A stretch of 64,000 nt of DNA from Epithemia pelagica (taxonomy: Eukaryota > Bacillariophyta > Bacillariophyceae > Surirellales > Surirellaceae): positions 3,596,001 through 3,660,000 of the forward strand of contig OX337232.1 of assembly GCA_946965045.2 (NCBI GenBank). The letters are read 5' to 3'. A model generated the notes under the pieces. The model was not told the origin of the DNA, ran no database searches, and saw only the letters and a list, made by a program, of their open reading frames with translations. The position numbers and the translations under genes are program-made. Shown here in pieces: positions 20,393 through 29,419 of this stretch (position 1 is its first letter; every line of letters starts with the position of its first letter).

Positions 20393-21763
20393 ATGATGAG
20401 GCGTTTCTTTGGTGGGAGGTCTTCATGGGTTGTGGTTGTGGGGGCCAGCCTGATTTTTGCCTCTTTTTTTCTTCCTTTCCAGCAATATCAATCTCTCCGT
20501 GTCTTGAATCCACTCTTTGATGAGTGGTACACCATGGATGGCCACCAAGCCCTGGCAGTAGAATCCACAACTCCCAACGACAGCAGCAGGATTGCGGAGG
20601 AAACAACAACAACAACAATGCCAACACCATCTCCATCCAAACCACCACCTCCTCCTCCTCTCGCCGTCTGTACCACGGCAGACATGGAGATTTTGAAGCG
20701 TCAACTCCCTCCACCTCGCAGTCATTGTAGGGCCACCAACTGTCCTCATACATCGTATTGGTTGGATTCGTACCTTCTTGGTGCTCCTCCTCCGGATAAG
20801 GAAGAAGCAAAACAACAAGAAGCAGAAGAAGGAGCCAGTCGTCACTCGGCCATTTTTGTGGGCTGCAACAAGGGACTGGATGCCATGAACTCGCTCCGAC
20901 TCTTGTCACGCAACACTCGGTACGACCGCACCACATGGAACACGGCCATGATGCAGCAAGTCACGAACCAAACCAACAAGGAGAGTGGTGTTACGTCGAT
21001 CAATCCGGGAGCTTGCGGACAAGAAAGATCCAAAGGAAAGAATGACCCCTTGTGGAATGCCCTTTCTGTTCCTCGTCCTGCCCTTGTTCATTGCATTGAA
21101 GCCATGCCAATTACGGCAAAATTGTTGCAGGCAACGGCACAGTCTCTCCACATCCAAGACTCGTTTCCAGTGACCAATGTTGCCATGTCCAATGCGGATG
21201 GAGCCGTCTTTTTCCCCAACCATGATTCGAGGGCAGGAATTGAAAATCAGGGCATTTTTAACTGCGACAAGTACAATCTACAGCCTCATCTCTATGAAAA
21301 TGACAAGAACAAGACGCCTTGTACACCGATCCGCATGCAAAGTCTGGATACCTTTGTCCAAGAGCACTATGGAGATGATACTAGTAACAGTCGCATTGAC
21401 TTTGTGAGTATTGATGTGGAAGGGTTTGATCGCAACGTCCTCCTGGGTGCCACCAAGTCATTGCACCGCATTGGCTATTTGGAATTTGAATATCATCAAG
21501 TGGGAGCCTGGAAAAAGCCCGAAGCCAACTTGAGTTCGGTTGTTACGTGGTTGCACAACGATTTTGGCTTTGTGTGTTATTGGGCCGGCAACAATGGCCG
21601 TGTCTGGCGTCTGACGGACGACTGCTGGCAAGCGCATTACAATAATCGGTGTTGGTCCAATGTCGCGTGTGTCAATCGGTACGATCCAGAATCGCACTCT
21701 CTATTGGCCCGCATGGAAGAATTGTTTGCGGCCACTCTCAGAAAAGGAAGGAATCAAAAGTGA
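20393..21763 (+). CDS. FkbM-family methyltransferase, membrane-anchored
   Basis: 456 residues. A hydrophobic segment at residues 10-27 after a basic N-terminus suggests a type II membrane anchor or uncleaved signal, and a Thr/Pro-rich stem follows to about residue 95. The catalytic part has VGCNKGLDA near residue 157 (a variant SAM-binding glycine motif), HCIEAMPIT (acidic residue at the end of strand 2) and IDFVSIDVEGFDRNVLLGA near residue 340. The last motif is characteristic of the FkbM/Methyltransf_21 fold, which O-methylates sugars or other small molecules. Cys-rich C-terminal sequence (YWAGNNGRVWRLTDDCW) is consistent with a Golgi-lumenal protein. The acceptor is unknown. The ATG at 20393 is the first of two consecutive Met codons. 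It begins 146 bp after a MITE end, so the element may sit in the promoter. Confidence 0.85.
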   Translation: MMRRFFGGRSSWVVVVGASLIFASFFLPFQQYQSLRVLNPLFDEWYTMDGHQALAVESTTPNDSSRIAEETTTTTMPTPSPSKPPPPPPLAVCTTADMEILKRQLPPPRSHCRATNCPHTSYWLDSYLLGAPPPDKEEAKQQEAEEGASRHSAIFVGCNKGLDAMNSLRLLSRNTRYDRTTWNTAMMQQVTNQTNKESGVTSINPGACGQERSKGKNDPLWNALSVPRPALVHCIEAMPITAKLLQATAQSLHIQDSFPVTNVAMSNADGAVFFPNHDSRAGIENQGIFNCDKYNLQPHLYENDKNKTPCTPIRMQSLDTFVQEHYGDDTSNSRIDFVSIDVEGFDRNVLLGATKSLHRIGYLEFEYHQVGAWKKPEANLSSVVTWLHNDFGFVCYWAGNNGRVWRLTDDCWQAHYNNRCWSNVACVNRYDPESHSLLARMEELFAATLRKGRNQK

Positions 21764-22917
21764 AACCAATTGAGAATCTACAACATCTAGATAGTAGGTA
21801 GCGAATGGTTACTAGAAAAGCATTTATTCTTGTGTTTCTCCCTGGTTTCTGTGGCAGCTCTGGCATGGTGCTAGGTAGCTAGTCTATTAGCGGCGGTTTG
21901 TGAATGCAGTCCCATTGGATCCTCATGTGTCGAATGCACACAAGAATGCGGCACCAACTACTACTCATTGTGCCGGAACGGGCGTCTTAGCGTGAACATG
22001 TGTTTCGATCCTCTCTGGGACTCAAAACACGTCCCGATTCGTCGACTGCGTCCTCCTACTTCGGCCGTTGCAAGCGCGCCAGGTCCGCGGAACAAAACTC
22101 CTCCACAGAATGATCCATTTCATGCAAGTGGGTGCCTCCTTCGCCAGCTGCTGCAGCATTTCATGCAAGTGGGTGCCTCCTTCACCGGCAGTAGCAGCAG
22201 GAGCACCTGTCGTTGGTCTCTTGATGATGCTGGCAAAGGCAAAGGAATCTCGTACCTTGGCACCCACGCAACGAAGAACGGTTTTGTGCATCGAAAGAAT
22301 CAAGTTTGTGCAGCAAGGCTACGAAAACCACGTTGCTTTGCAATACCATCAAGGGTACTTTCAATCCATGGAGCACGACTGTAGAGACTGTGCACGGGCC
22401 GTTTCGGCTCTCGGCCATGGCCGGTTCTCCTCCTCCGGCGTGTGAAGGAGTGGGAGTAGGATCATCTTGGTTCCGTCACTTCTTGACAGAACGAAACCAC
22501 CACATGTCCAATTCTTTGAAAGCGGCAGCTCGAGACACATTTCTTCGTTGTGAGACATGTCCAATTGTTGTGCCATTGTCTTAATTGTAATGGTCCTTCC
22601 TCCTTATCTTCTTCTTCTTTGGGATACTAGTCTTGATCTTTGCTCGAAGATCGTTGTCGATTCTTCTTCAAGTAGTTAGGTCCCACATTCCTTTGGTTTG
22701 TCGCATTCGATTGGCTTGCTGCTTGGCCCATATGGGTTGTGTCGTCGTGACATTGTGTTGGATCTGCAAATCCACACCAAGTCTTCTGGAGTCATTCGAA
22801 TCAATTCTTTTCAGAAACAATACACATCATCATCATTATCATCATCAATATCATCATCATCAACTACTCCTGCTTCTAGTTTCGCTGTCATCTAATTCGA
22901 AGTAGCCTGTTCCCATC
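21764..22917. other. Intergenic, no gene recognised
   Basis: 1.15 kb between the methyltransferase and the second DUF1772-like gene. It carries a perfect 27-bp direct repeat (22116-22142 and 22157-22183) and a (CAT)n-type tract at about 22826-22860. Open frames on both strands are short and have no recognisable domain. Confidence 0.4.
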
Positions 22918-23478
22918 ATGTCGAGCGTGGAATACCGAGATTTTCAAGACTTTATTCTGCTCCTTTCGACCTTTTTGTGCACCTCGTGCTTTGGCATGGT
23001 CCTGATATTTTCCATTGTCATTATGCCGGGACTGTCTCATCTCGACGATGGACTCTATTTACAAGTCTTTCAAGCCATTGACGGTATCATTCAAAAGGGT
23101 CAACCCCTATTTGGCTTGTTTTGGCTCGGATCCATTGTCTTGTTGCTTACCTTGGCCGTTGGAATGATTATCCTGACCACCACCAAGGACGATTATGACG
23201 ACAAGCGGGATATTACCAGATTGATTCTGGTACTGGTTGCCACGGGTGCCTATCTCATTGGTCAATTTACCACCTTTACCATTAATATTCCCCTCAACAA
23301 TCGAGTCCAAACCTTGGAGGACCTGGAAAGCATGGATGGACCCACGCAACGGTTGGAACGAGACAATTTTGAGCTTCGTTGGAATGGGGCCAATCGCATA
23401 CGAACCATCTTGTTTGGAATCTCCTCGTTATTGTTGCAATTTACCCTCCTCCTGCACGAACCACCATCGTGGTTTTAA
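22918..23478 (+). CDS. DUF1772-like four-TM membrane protein, copy 2
   Basis: 186-residue paralogue of the protein at 16301-16885. It has the same order of motifs: FSIVIMPGL, QAIDGIIQKGQP, TFTINIPLNNRV, then ERDNFELRWNGANRIRTI. About four membrane segments are visible. The short cytosolic or lumenal linker (TTTKDDYDDKRD) and the C-terminus differ most between the copies. The two copies share their orientation but are separated by the hydrolase, a MITE and the methyltransferase, so the duplication is not a simple adjacent one. Single exon. Confidence 0.8.
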   Translation: MSSVEYRDFQDFILLLSTFLCTSCFGMVLIFSIVIMPGLSHLDDGLYLQVFQAIDGIIQKGQPLFGLFWLGSIVLLLTLAVGMIILTTTKDDYDDKRDITRLILVLVATGAYLIGQFTTFTINIPLNNRVQTLEDLESMDGPTQRLERDNFELRWNGANRIRTILFGISSLLLQFTLLLHEPPSWF

Positions 23479-23694
23479 TAAGAAGAATAGAAGCACTACA
23501 TAACAGGAAACAACCATCAACAACAACAACCATCCTCATTGGTCCACATGGATCCAGTGCGATGAAAGAACGAGACACAAGGCACAGCAAAGCACAAGAC
23601 TCATAGAGAGATGGATCTAGCAAATCTGTCTGACCCAAAGTATTGATCGATCGTAGATCTACTCCTACTACCCATAGCAACAGCAACAACTGTG

Positions 23695-24427
23695 CAAGGA
23701 TGTAAGTGCTGACAAGTCAGTTTTTTTTACGTCTGACGAATTGACCGAAAGCGTCACAAGTCACGTCAGCCTATTGGGCCGTGACTAATTTGGTGACCAA
23801 TTTAAGAAAATTCTTTTTTCTTCCCCGGGCTTGGTTGGTGCAATTCCATGCGACGAGAAACGCACAAAAATGAGAAAAAAACAAGAAGCATGTAGGTAGA
23901 CGATGAACCACAACAACCTGTGTCATCCGGGGATGAAGACGAGGAGTACGGCGCTGAAGGTGAAGGTGACTCTTCTAATGAATGTGATAACGAAGAAGAT
24001 GAGGATGCAGTAGCAGAAACAACAGCGCATGCGGAACAAGATAGAAAACCTAGAGCCCTTGCCAACAGTAAATGACAAGAATTATCCTCAAGAGGATCGA
24101 CGGTACTTTGGCCGTCCGCAATGACAAGTACCCTCTGTCTAGCTTTGTCTGTGTGCAGGAGGAAGAGGTGGGCGTCGACCCACTCCCGAGTCTCCCGACT
24201 ATTATGGGAGCGTTCAAGTACCATTAGGAGATGGAGAGTCAACATCAGATCTAGAGATCACTCTTCATTAGATGTAAGCATTCGTAGCTTAGTAAATGTG
24301 TGTTATTGCGGAGTACCTAATGCGTCACCCATTTGACTAATTGGATTAAAAGAAGTCACCCTTTGGTCAAAATCTGGTCACGTCAAGTCAGTAAGGGGGT
24401 CCGTGACGTGACCTACTTACATCCTTG
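23695..24427. mobile_element. Non-autonomous DNA transposon with 13-bp TIRs and 7-bp target duplication
   Basis: A 733-bp element. It starts with CAAGGATGTAAGT and ends with the exact reverse complement. AACTGTG lies directly outside both ends (23688-23694 and 24428-24434). Both subterminal regions are dense in GTCAC/GTGAC and TGACC words. A 7-bp duplication is unusual and does not fix a superfamily. The interior contains an open stretch at 23896-24075 encoding a highly acidic peptide (motif SSGDEDEEYGAEGEGD) that ends at TGA, then a second open stretch to about 24228. These may be remnants of a transposase or of a captured gene. Confidence 0.7.
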
Positions 24428-24615
24428 AACTGTGGTAGCCCGTCGTGCACGTCTGGAATTTTGCCAAGTCGTGTTCGCAGTCCCAGTCGCGCAGCACAAC
24501 AGGTATGCAGTGAATTCAGCCACAATCGGCCACAAAACCGAACACCAGGACAAGTAATACACGACAAAGAACCGAGGCCGACACTAACACAAGAAAGAGA
24601 AAGACAGAAGGAAAG

Positions 24616-25524
24616 ATGACGGTCGTGGCTCAAGAGGTCAAGTGCGGCGCATGGTGCATCCACAATGTATTGGACAAGCGCGAATGTGACGAAATTGTGG
24701 AGGCCGCCTTGGAGGCAGGTGTGGAACACAAGGTAGCCCGTGGCGACCGCCGGCATCGAAACCACCAGGCCCATCACTTTCAGGATAAGGTCTTGTCGGA
24801 GAAATTGTGGCAGCGTCTCGAGACTGTGGTGCCGCCCTCCTATACCTTTGTATCTGAATCACCGCCACCACCAGGATTTGAAGAGGAAAGTATTCAGGAC
24901 ATGATGGGACACTGGCACGCCTGTGGCGTCCATTCTCAATTTACACTCTTGTACTATCGCAGTGGAGGACATTTTGGTCCCCACCGGGACGGGTACAAGG
25001 TCTTGTCGGATCATGTCCGCAGCATTTTGACCGTGGCCATTTACTTGAATGACCGACCTCCTGGTCATGGAGGAGCCACGCAATTTTTACGAGACAATGA
25101 CGACATGTTGATAGCCGAACTGGATGACTGCGGTCGCATCCTGTCTCGTCCCGACCAGGTCGAAGCCCGAGTCGAAGCCGACGAGGCCGGAAAGGCGGTC
25201 CTATTTCAACACGATTTGTTGCATCAAGGGGAACCCATCCAAATATGCAGCAACCATTCGAATGATACAATAAGAACGGGAGAGCACGAGGGAGACTTGT
25301 CGCAACAGGAGGAGGATACCGCAGCCGTCAAGTGGTTGCTCTTGACCCAAGTCTTGTACCCACGGGATCCCGCCACAGCCCCCCAGTGGACGCCCGATCA
25401 GTATGAGGCTCGCCGAATCCTGGCCTTGGCCGAACAAGCCGAAGTCCAGGGCGATATCCCCAGTGCCATTCGCTTATACAATCAGGCCTATCGGTTGGAT
25501 CGAACCTTGGAGACCAATAACTGA
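24616..25524 (+). CDS. 2-oxoglutarate/Fe(II)-dependent oxygenase, prolyl-4-hydroxylase-like
   Basis: 302 residues, single exon. The jelly-roll core is visible: LLYYRSGGHFGPHRDGYKV supplies the iron-binding His123 and Asp125. The strand SILTVAIYLND is followed by GGATQFL. FQHDLLHQGEPI supplies the distal His (His203). The basic residue expected to bind 2-oxoglutarate is probably the Lys in AVKWLLLTQVLY, separated from His203 by an insertion of about 30 polar residues absent from typical members. The C-terminus (LAEQAEVQGDIPSAIRLYNQAYRLD) resembles a single TPR hairpin. No signal peptide is evident, so a cytosolic or nuclear site is likely. The protein substrate is not predictable. Confidence 0.85.
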   Translation: MTVVAQEVKCGAWCIHNVLDKRECDEIVEAALEAGVEHKVARGDRRHRNHQAHHFQDKVLSEKLWQRLETVVPPSYTFVSESPPPPGFEEESIQDMMGHWHACGVHSQFTLLYYRSGGHFGPHRDGYKVLSDHVRSILTVAIYLNDRPPGHGGATQFLRDNDDMLIAELDDCGRILSRPDQVEARVEADEAGKAVLFQHDLLHQGEPIQICSNHSNDTIRTGEHEGDLSQQEEDTAAVKWLLLTQVLYPRDPATAPQWTPDQYEARRILALAEQAEVQGDIPSAIRLYNQAYRLDRTLETNN

Positions 25525-25736
25525 GGGGACCAAACAGCGACCTAGCTATAGCTAGAATGACGAACTAGAATAGAAATCGATAACAAGTGAATCACGGAAC
25601 GAGTTTCAAAAATCTCTCAGAGGAACTTATTATTGGTCCTCCTCTTCTTGTAGCTCTACAATAACCTGGAACCGAAAAAGAGTCTTTGGTTCCACCACTG
25701 CCAACCACAACAACAATCGATGAACCATCCAGTCTG
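25525..25736. other. Convergent 3' intergenic region
   Basis: The short spacer between the plus-strand oxygenase and the minus-strand DUF6824 gene holds both 3' ends. No other feature was seen. Confidence 0.4.
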
Positions 25737-28493
25737 TCATCGTTGCAGGTTGTGTCGCAGTGTGGTCGGTACCACGACCACCGGTTTTTCGTACAGGGAG
25801 GGTGCCGTCGTGGTGGTCGGTACCGAGACTCGATTTGGATGCTGAAAGAATGGACGAGTCTCTGCAAGTGTTGTCGTCGTTGGGATTGGTCGATACGACA
25901 CCAGCGGCTCCCCTCCACCACCATAAAGATGATTGGGGACCGAAGGGGTAGTCGCTGAAGGAGTCAAATACTGTACCGTTCGGCCGGTCCATACAAAGTG
26001 TGGATGAGTCAAGTCCAGCCGTTGTGTAGAAAGAATAATGGAAAGGGCAGTGGCTGGAACAATGGCCCAAATTCTCTCATCCGATTTGAATGACTGAGAA
26101 TCGAGAGGCCGTGTGGCGGTACTACTAGGACCCGCTGCTGCTGCTGTTGTTGGTCCGAGAGTGGGTTTTTCGAGACACACATGCGTCGTAGAGGTTTCAT
26201 CCATTTCACCACGACGAGGAGGCACAGCCGTAGATGGTGCGTGTGGCATGACATTCATGGGAGACGGTCCACCATCCACTCCTCGACTCGTCTTCGTGTT
26301 GTAATTGTTCTTCTTCTTCAAGTGTACTCCAGGGCCCGTCGCATAGGCATTCTTGTACTGAGCTCGGCGATACTCGGCCGCATTGGCCAATTGCCGAAGG
26401 TATCGTTGATGTCGTACAATGGCTTCGCGCATGGCATGGCCCGCCTTTTCTCGGGCATTCAAAGGAGTGAGTTCACCCCACCGTCCCGACTTGTCGTCCA
26501 TGGCCTTGATGAATCGTCCATAGACGGGTCGATTGGTATCCCTGTCACCGTCGTTTTCATGATCAGGGTCCAAGCCGGTTCCGTATCGAACGACATGGCA
26601 AATGTCGGCCAAGACAATGGTCTTTTCCAACTTGGTGGGGGCGTCGACGTAGCGTTGCCGGAAGCTGTCGACAATGTCGTAGAATCGAACATTGCCATAG
26701 CGTGAGATATTGCCTCGTCCCCGTCCACAAAAAACATCGTATTGAATGGCAACTTTGTAGTCCTTGGGCAAGGGCGTCAATTCCGGTGCTTGCTGTGGTG
26801 CTCGTTCGGGTTTGGATGGAGGAGATGGTTCGGTCGACCGCTTTGAAGAAGCAGCAGCAGCAGCAGCATCATGGCGAGAAGAGTCCATGGCCGGAGTAGG
26901 AGAAGTGGCAGAATCGAGAGGCCGTGTGGCGGTACTACTAGGACCCGCTGCTGCTGTTGTTGTTGGTCCGAGGGTGGGTTTTTCGAGACACACATGCGTC
27001 GTAGAGGTTTCATCCATTTCACCACGAGGAGGAGGCACAGCTGTAGATGGTGCGTGTGGCATGACATTCATGGGAGACGGTCCACCAACCCCTGGTGACA
27101 TGCGCCGCATGGTTCGACTCTGGACGGGTAGTGTCTTGTCCCCGGCAGCATGTCCACGGTGCATCTTGGACGATTTTGGTTTCGTTTCCGGCATCTTGCA
27201 CGACGACTTGTGGCGTTTCTTTTTTTGCTGGTGTGACGGGTGGATTGTATCCTCCTGATCCGTGGGGTGTCTCGTTTCCTGCATCTTGGACGACGACTTG
27301 TGGCTTTTCTTTTTCGGGTGAAACGTGCTGCATCCTTCGAGATTGTTCGTGTGGTCCTCCCTAGTGTCGTTGGCAGCAGTAGCAGCAGCAGTATCAAGTT
27401 GTCGTCGTGTCTCGTCGGATCCATCCAATCGTTGCATCTGATGGGAAGACTTGTGGTGGTGCCTTGTTTGATCGATTTTGGACGACGTGTGGTGTTTCTT
27501 CTTCTGTTGCGGTAATGTGTGGATTGTGTCCTGGCGAGAGTTGGCATGGTTCGTCTCGTCATGGACAGCAGCAGCCGTGTTGTATGGTGGTGTCTCCTCC
27601 TCCTGGTGGTGGTTGGTGGAGTCGGATTCATAGTCCACTCCTCGACTCCTCTTGTTGTTGTACTGGTTCTTCTTCTTCAAGTGTACTCCGGGGCCCGTCG
27701 CATAGGCATTCTTGTACTGAGCTCGGCGATACTCGGCCGCATTGGCCAATTGCCGAAGGTATCGTTGATGTCGTACAATGGCTTCGCGCATGGCATGGCC
27801 CGCCTTTTCTCGGGCATTCAAAGGAGTGAGTTCACCCCACCGTCCCGACTTGTCGTCCATGGCCTTGATGAATCGTCCGTAGACGGGTCGATTGGTATCC
27901 TTGTCACCGTCGTTGTCGTCGTCAGGAGCGTCCAAGCTGGTTCCGTATCGAACGACATGGCAAATGTCGGCCAAGACAATGGTCTTTTCCAACTTGGTGG
28001 GGGCGTCGACGTAGCGTTGCCGGAAGCTGTCGACAATGTCGTAGAATCGAACATTGCCATAGCGTGAGATATTGCCTCGTCCCCGTCCACAAAAAACATC
28101 GTATTGAATGGCAACTTTGTAGTCCTTGGGCAAGGGCGTCAATTCCGGTGCTTGCTGTGGTGCTCGTTCGGGTTTGGATGGAGGAGATGGTTCGGTCGAC
28201 TGCTTTGAAGAAGAAGCAGCAGCAGCAGCAGCAGCAGCATGGCGAGAAGAGTCCATGGCCGGAGTAGGAGAAGTGGCAGTACGATGCATGGTTGGCGATG
28301 GTTGCTTTATTGCCTTGTTGGACGAGGGGCGTTTTGTGTTGTCTAATTGTAAAAAGGAACGCCTGGGAGACAACGGACGGTTGCCAATCTCGGTGTGTGT
28401 GCCTCGGTGTGTGTGTCTCGGTGTGTGTGCACAAGAAGAATCAAACGAAAAGCCTGTTTGGATGGACCTTTTTCTCACCGACAAACTACGCAT
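25737..28493 (-). CDS. Double DUF6824-domain protein
   Basis: 918 residues in one exon. Two near-identical domains contain DVFCGRGRGNISRYGNVRFY, then FRQRYVDAPTKLEKTIVLAD, CHVVRYGT and RPVYGRFIKAMDD, at roughly residues 130-255 and 590-715. The (D)V.CGRG....GN..F pattern with a trailing basic helix is the DUF6824 signature. The family is abundant in diatoms and has no established function; a nuclear or DNA-associated role is only a guess from the basic character. Between the domains lies a Lys/Ser/His-rich stretch with repeated KKK.HKSS.KM motifs, then a Pro-rich segment that is also duplicated. The C-terminus (WTGRTVQYL...GGGEPL...SYEKPVVVVPT) is shared with the single-domain relative at 50106-51602. 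A later in-frame Met, at MHRTATSPTPAMDSS, aligns with the relative and could be the true start. Confidence 0.8.
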   Translation of the reverse strand: MRSLSVRKRSIQTGFSFDSSCAHTPRHTHRGTHTEIGNRPLSPRRSFLQLDNTKRPSSNKAIKQPSPTMHRTATSPTPAMDSSRHAAAAAAAASSSKQSTEPSPPSKPERAPQQAPELTPLPKDYKVAIQYDVFCGRGRGNISRYGNVRFYDIVDSFRQRYVDAPTKLEKTIVLADICHVVRYGTSLDAPDDDNDGDKDTNRPVYGRFIKAMDDKSGRWGELTPLNAREKAGHAMREAIVRHQRYLRQLANAAEYRRAQYKNAYATGPGVHLKKKNQYNNKRSRGVDYESDSTNHHQEEETPPYNTAAAVHDETNHANSRQDTIHTLPQQKKKHHTSSKIDQTRHHHKSSHQMQRLDGSDETRRQLDTAAATAANDTREDHTNNLEGCSTFHPKKKSHKSSSKMQETRHPTDQEDTIHPSHQQKKKRHKSSCKMPETKPKSSKMHRGHAAGDKTLPVQSRTMRRMSPGVGGPSPMNVMPHAPSTAVPPPRGEMDETSTTHVCLEKPTLGPTTTAAAGPSSTATRPLDSATSPTPAMDSSRHDAAAAAASSKRSTEPSPPSKPERAPQQAPELTPLPKDYKVAIQYDVFCGRGRGNISRYGNVRFYDIVDSFRQRYVDAPTKLEKTIVLADICHVVRYGTGLDPDHENDGDRDTNRPVYGRFIKAMDDKSGRWGELTPLNAREKAGHAMREAIVRHQRYLRQLANAAEYRRAQYKNAYATGPGVHLKKKNNYNTKTSRGVDGGPSPMNVMPHAPSTAVPPRRGEMDETSTTHVCLEKPTLGPTTAAAAGPSSTATRPLDSQSFKSDERIWAIVPATALSIILSTQRLDLTHPHFVWTGRTVQYLTPSATTPSVPNHLYGGGGEPLVSYRPIPTTTTLAETRPFFQHPNRVSVPTTTTAPSLYEKPVVVVPTTLRHNLQR
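26340..28285 (-). repeat. In-frame tandem duplication of the DUF6824 domain unit
   Basis: Sequence at about 26345-26915 recurs nearly identically at about 27695-28285 with an offset of 1359 bp (453 codons). A second repeated block, encoding the GGPSPMNV...RPLDS segment, occurs at about 26095-26265 and 26910-27080 (offset about 814). Together they indicate one duplication of a unit of about 1.36 kb, followed by loss of about 545 bp of the Lys/Ser-rich linker from the downstream copy. Confidence 0.8.
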
Positions 28494-28552
28494 GCGGTTT
28501 GGGTCGCTTGGTTATTTTATTTGTTGGAAGGGCGCGTCCTCTTGTTAAGTCG

Positions 28553-28752
28553 NNNNNNNNNNNNNNNNNNNNNNNNNNNNNNNNNNNNNNNNNNNNNNNN
28601 NNNNNNNNNNNNNNNNNNNNNNNNNNNNNNNNNNNNNNNNNNNNNNNNNNNNNNNNNNNNNNNNNNNNNNNNNNNNNNNNNNNNNNNNNNNNNNNNNNNN
28701 NNNNNNNNNNNNNNNNNNNNNNNNNNNNNNNNNNNNNNNNNNNNNNNNNNNN
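28553..28752. other. Assembly gap (200 N)
   Basis: Exactly 200 undetermined bases, a typical fixed-size scaffold gap. True length is unknown. It lies 60 bp upstream of the DUF6824 start, so the promoter and any upstream exon may be missing. Confidence 0.99.
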
Positions 28753-29085
28753 AGCCACGAGCTGTCGTCTTTTGGCGGTCTTCTGCCGTTTGTTGCGAAT
28801 ACCCTGTTGGGGAATTCGCATTTTGCCAAAAAGACGAAGAAAGCCGCACCTTTGCTTAATGCCCATTAGATTATCTCATCAAGAACTGACTGTACTCTAC
28901 ATAAGTGGACAACTGTAGACAATGAACTAGGCTATAATAAAGGAAAAGAAAACCAATGTCTCAGTGTACGTCAAAGTTAAAAGGGGACCAAGAGCAAGAC
29001 CAAGATCACCTCCCTCTTCCCTACAAGCTGGTTCGAGACGAAGCCTGCATGAGAGTATAAGAGTAAAAATACTGTAGTGACACGC
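28753..29085. other. Flank between assembly gap and retroelement
   Basis: About 330 bp with no gene or repeat recognised. It ends exactly where the first A repeat of the retroelement starts. Confidence 0.4.
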
Positions 29086-29296
29086 GCATCGTACCGCCCC
29101 GGTCAAGAAGGGACCGACGGACGAACGATGAAGAGGACATCGATCCCAGTGAGATCTCAAGAGCAAGAAGTGGTTGGGATGGTCATTCCTATGACCGTCC
29201 CAACAAAAGTTCAGCAATCATAAATTGTTGGAAAGAAGAAGAGCACAGTCATCAAGGATTTGATCACCCATTGGTTCTGTGTATTCGCTTCTTTCG
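29086..29296 (+). repeat. Split direct repeat A1
   Basis: 211 bp beginning GCATCGTACCGCCCCGG, essentially identical to 37471-37681 and 38113-38323. It marks the left end of the retroelement and is followed by unique internal sequence instead of the 16-bp GC-rich linker found after A2 and A3. Confidence 0.9.
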
Positions 29297-29419
29297 CTTC
29301 GGTTTTGGTGTTTTCTCCCTGTCGACCGTGCCATCCACCTCATCCTTGTTCTTGTTCGCCATGAAGTTTGAGTGGGGAAGTACTCCGGATTCTTCACCCT
29401 CAGTGGGGTCGTCAGGTGA

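Noticed and set aside
28553-28752. Open frames translated across the N run
   Set aside because: They exist only because undetermined bases contain no stops.
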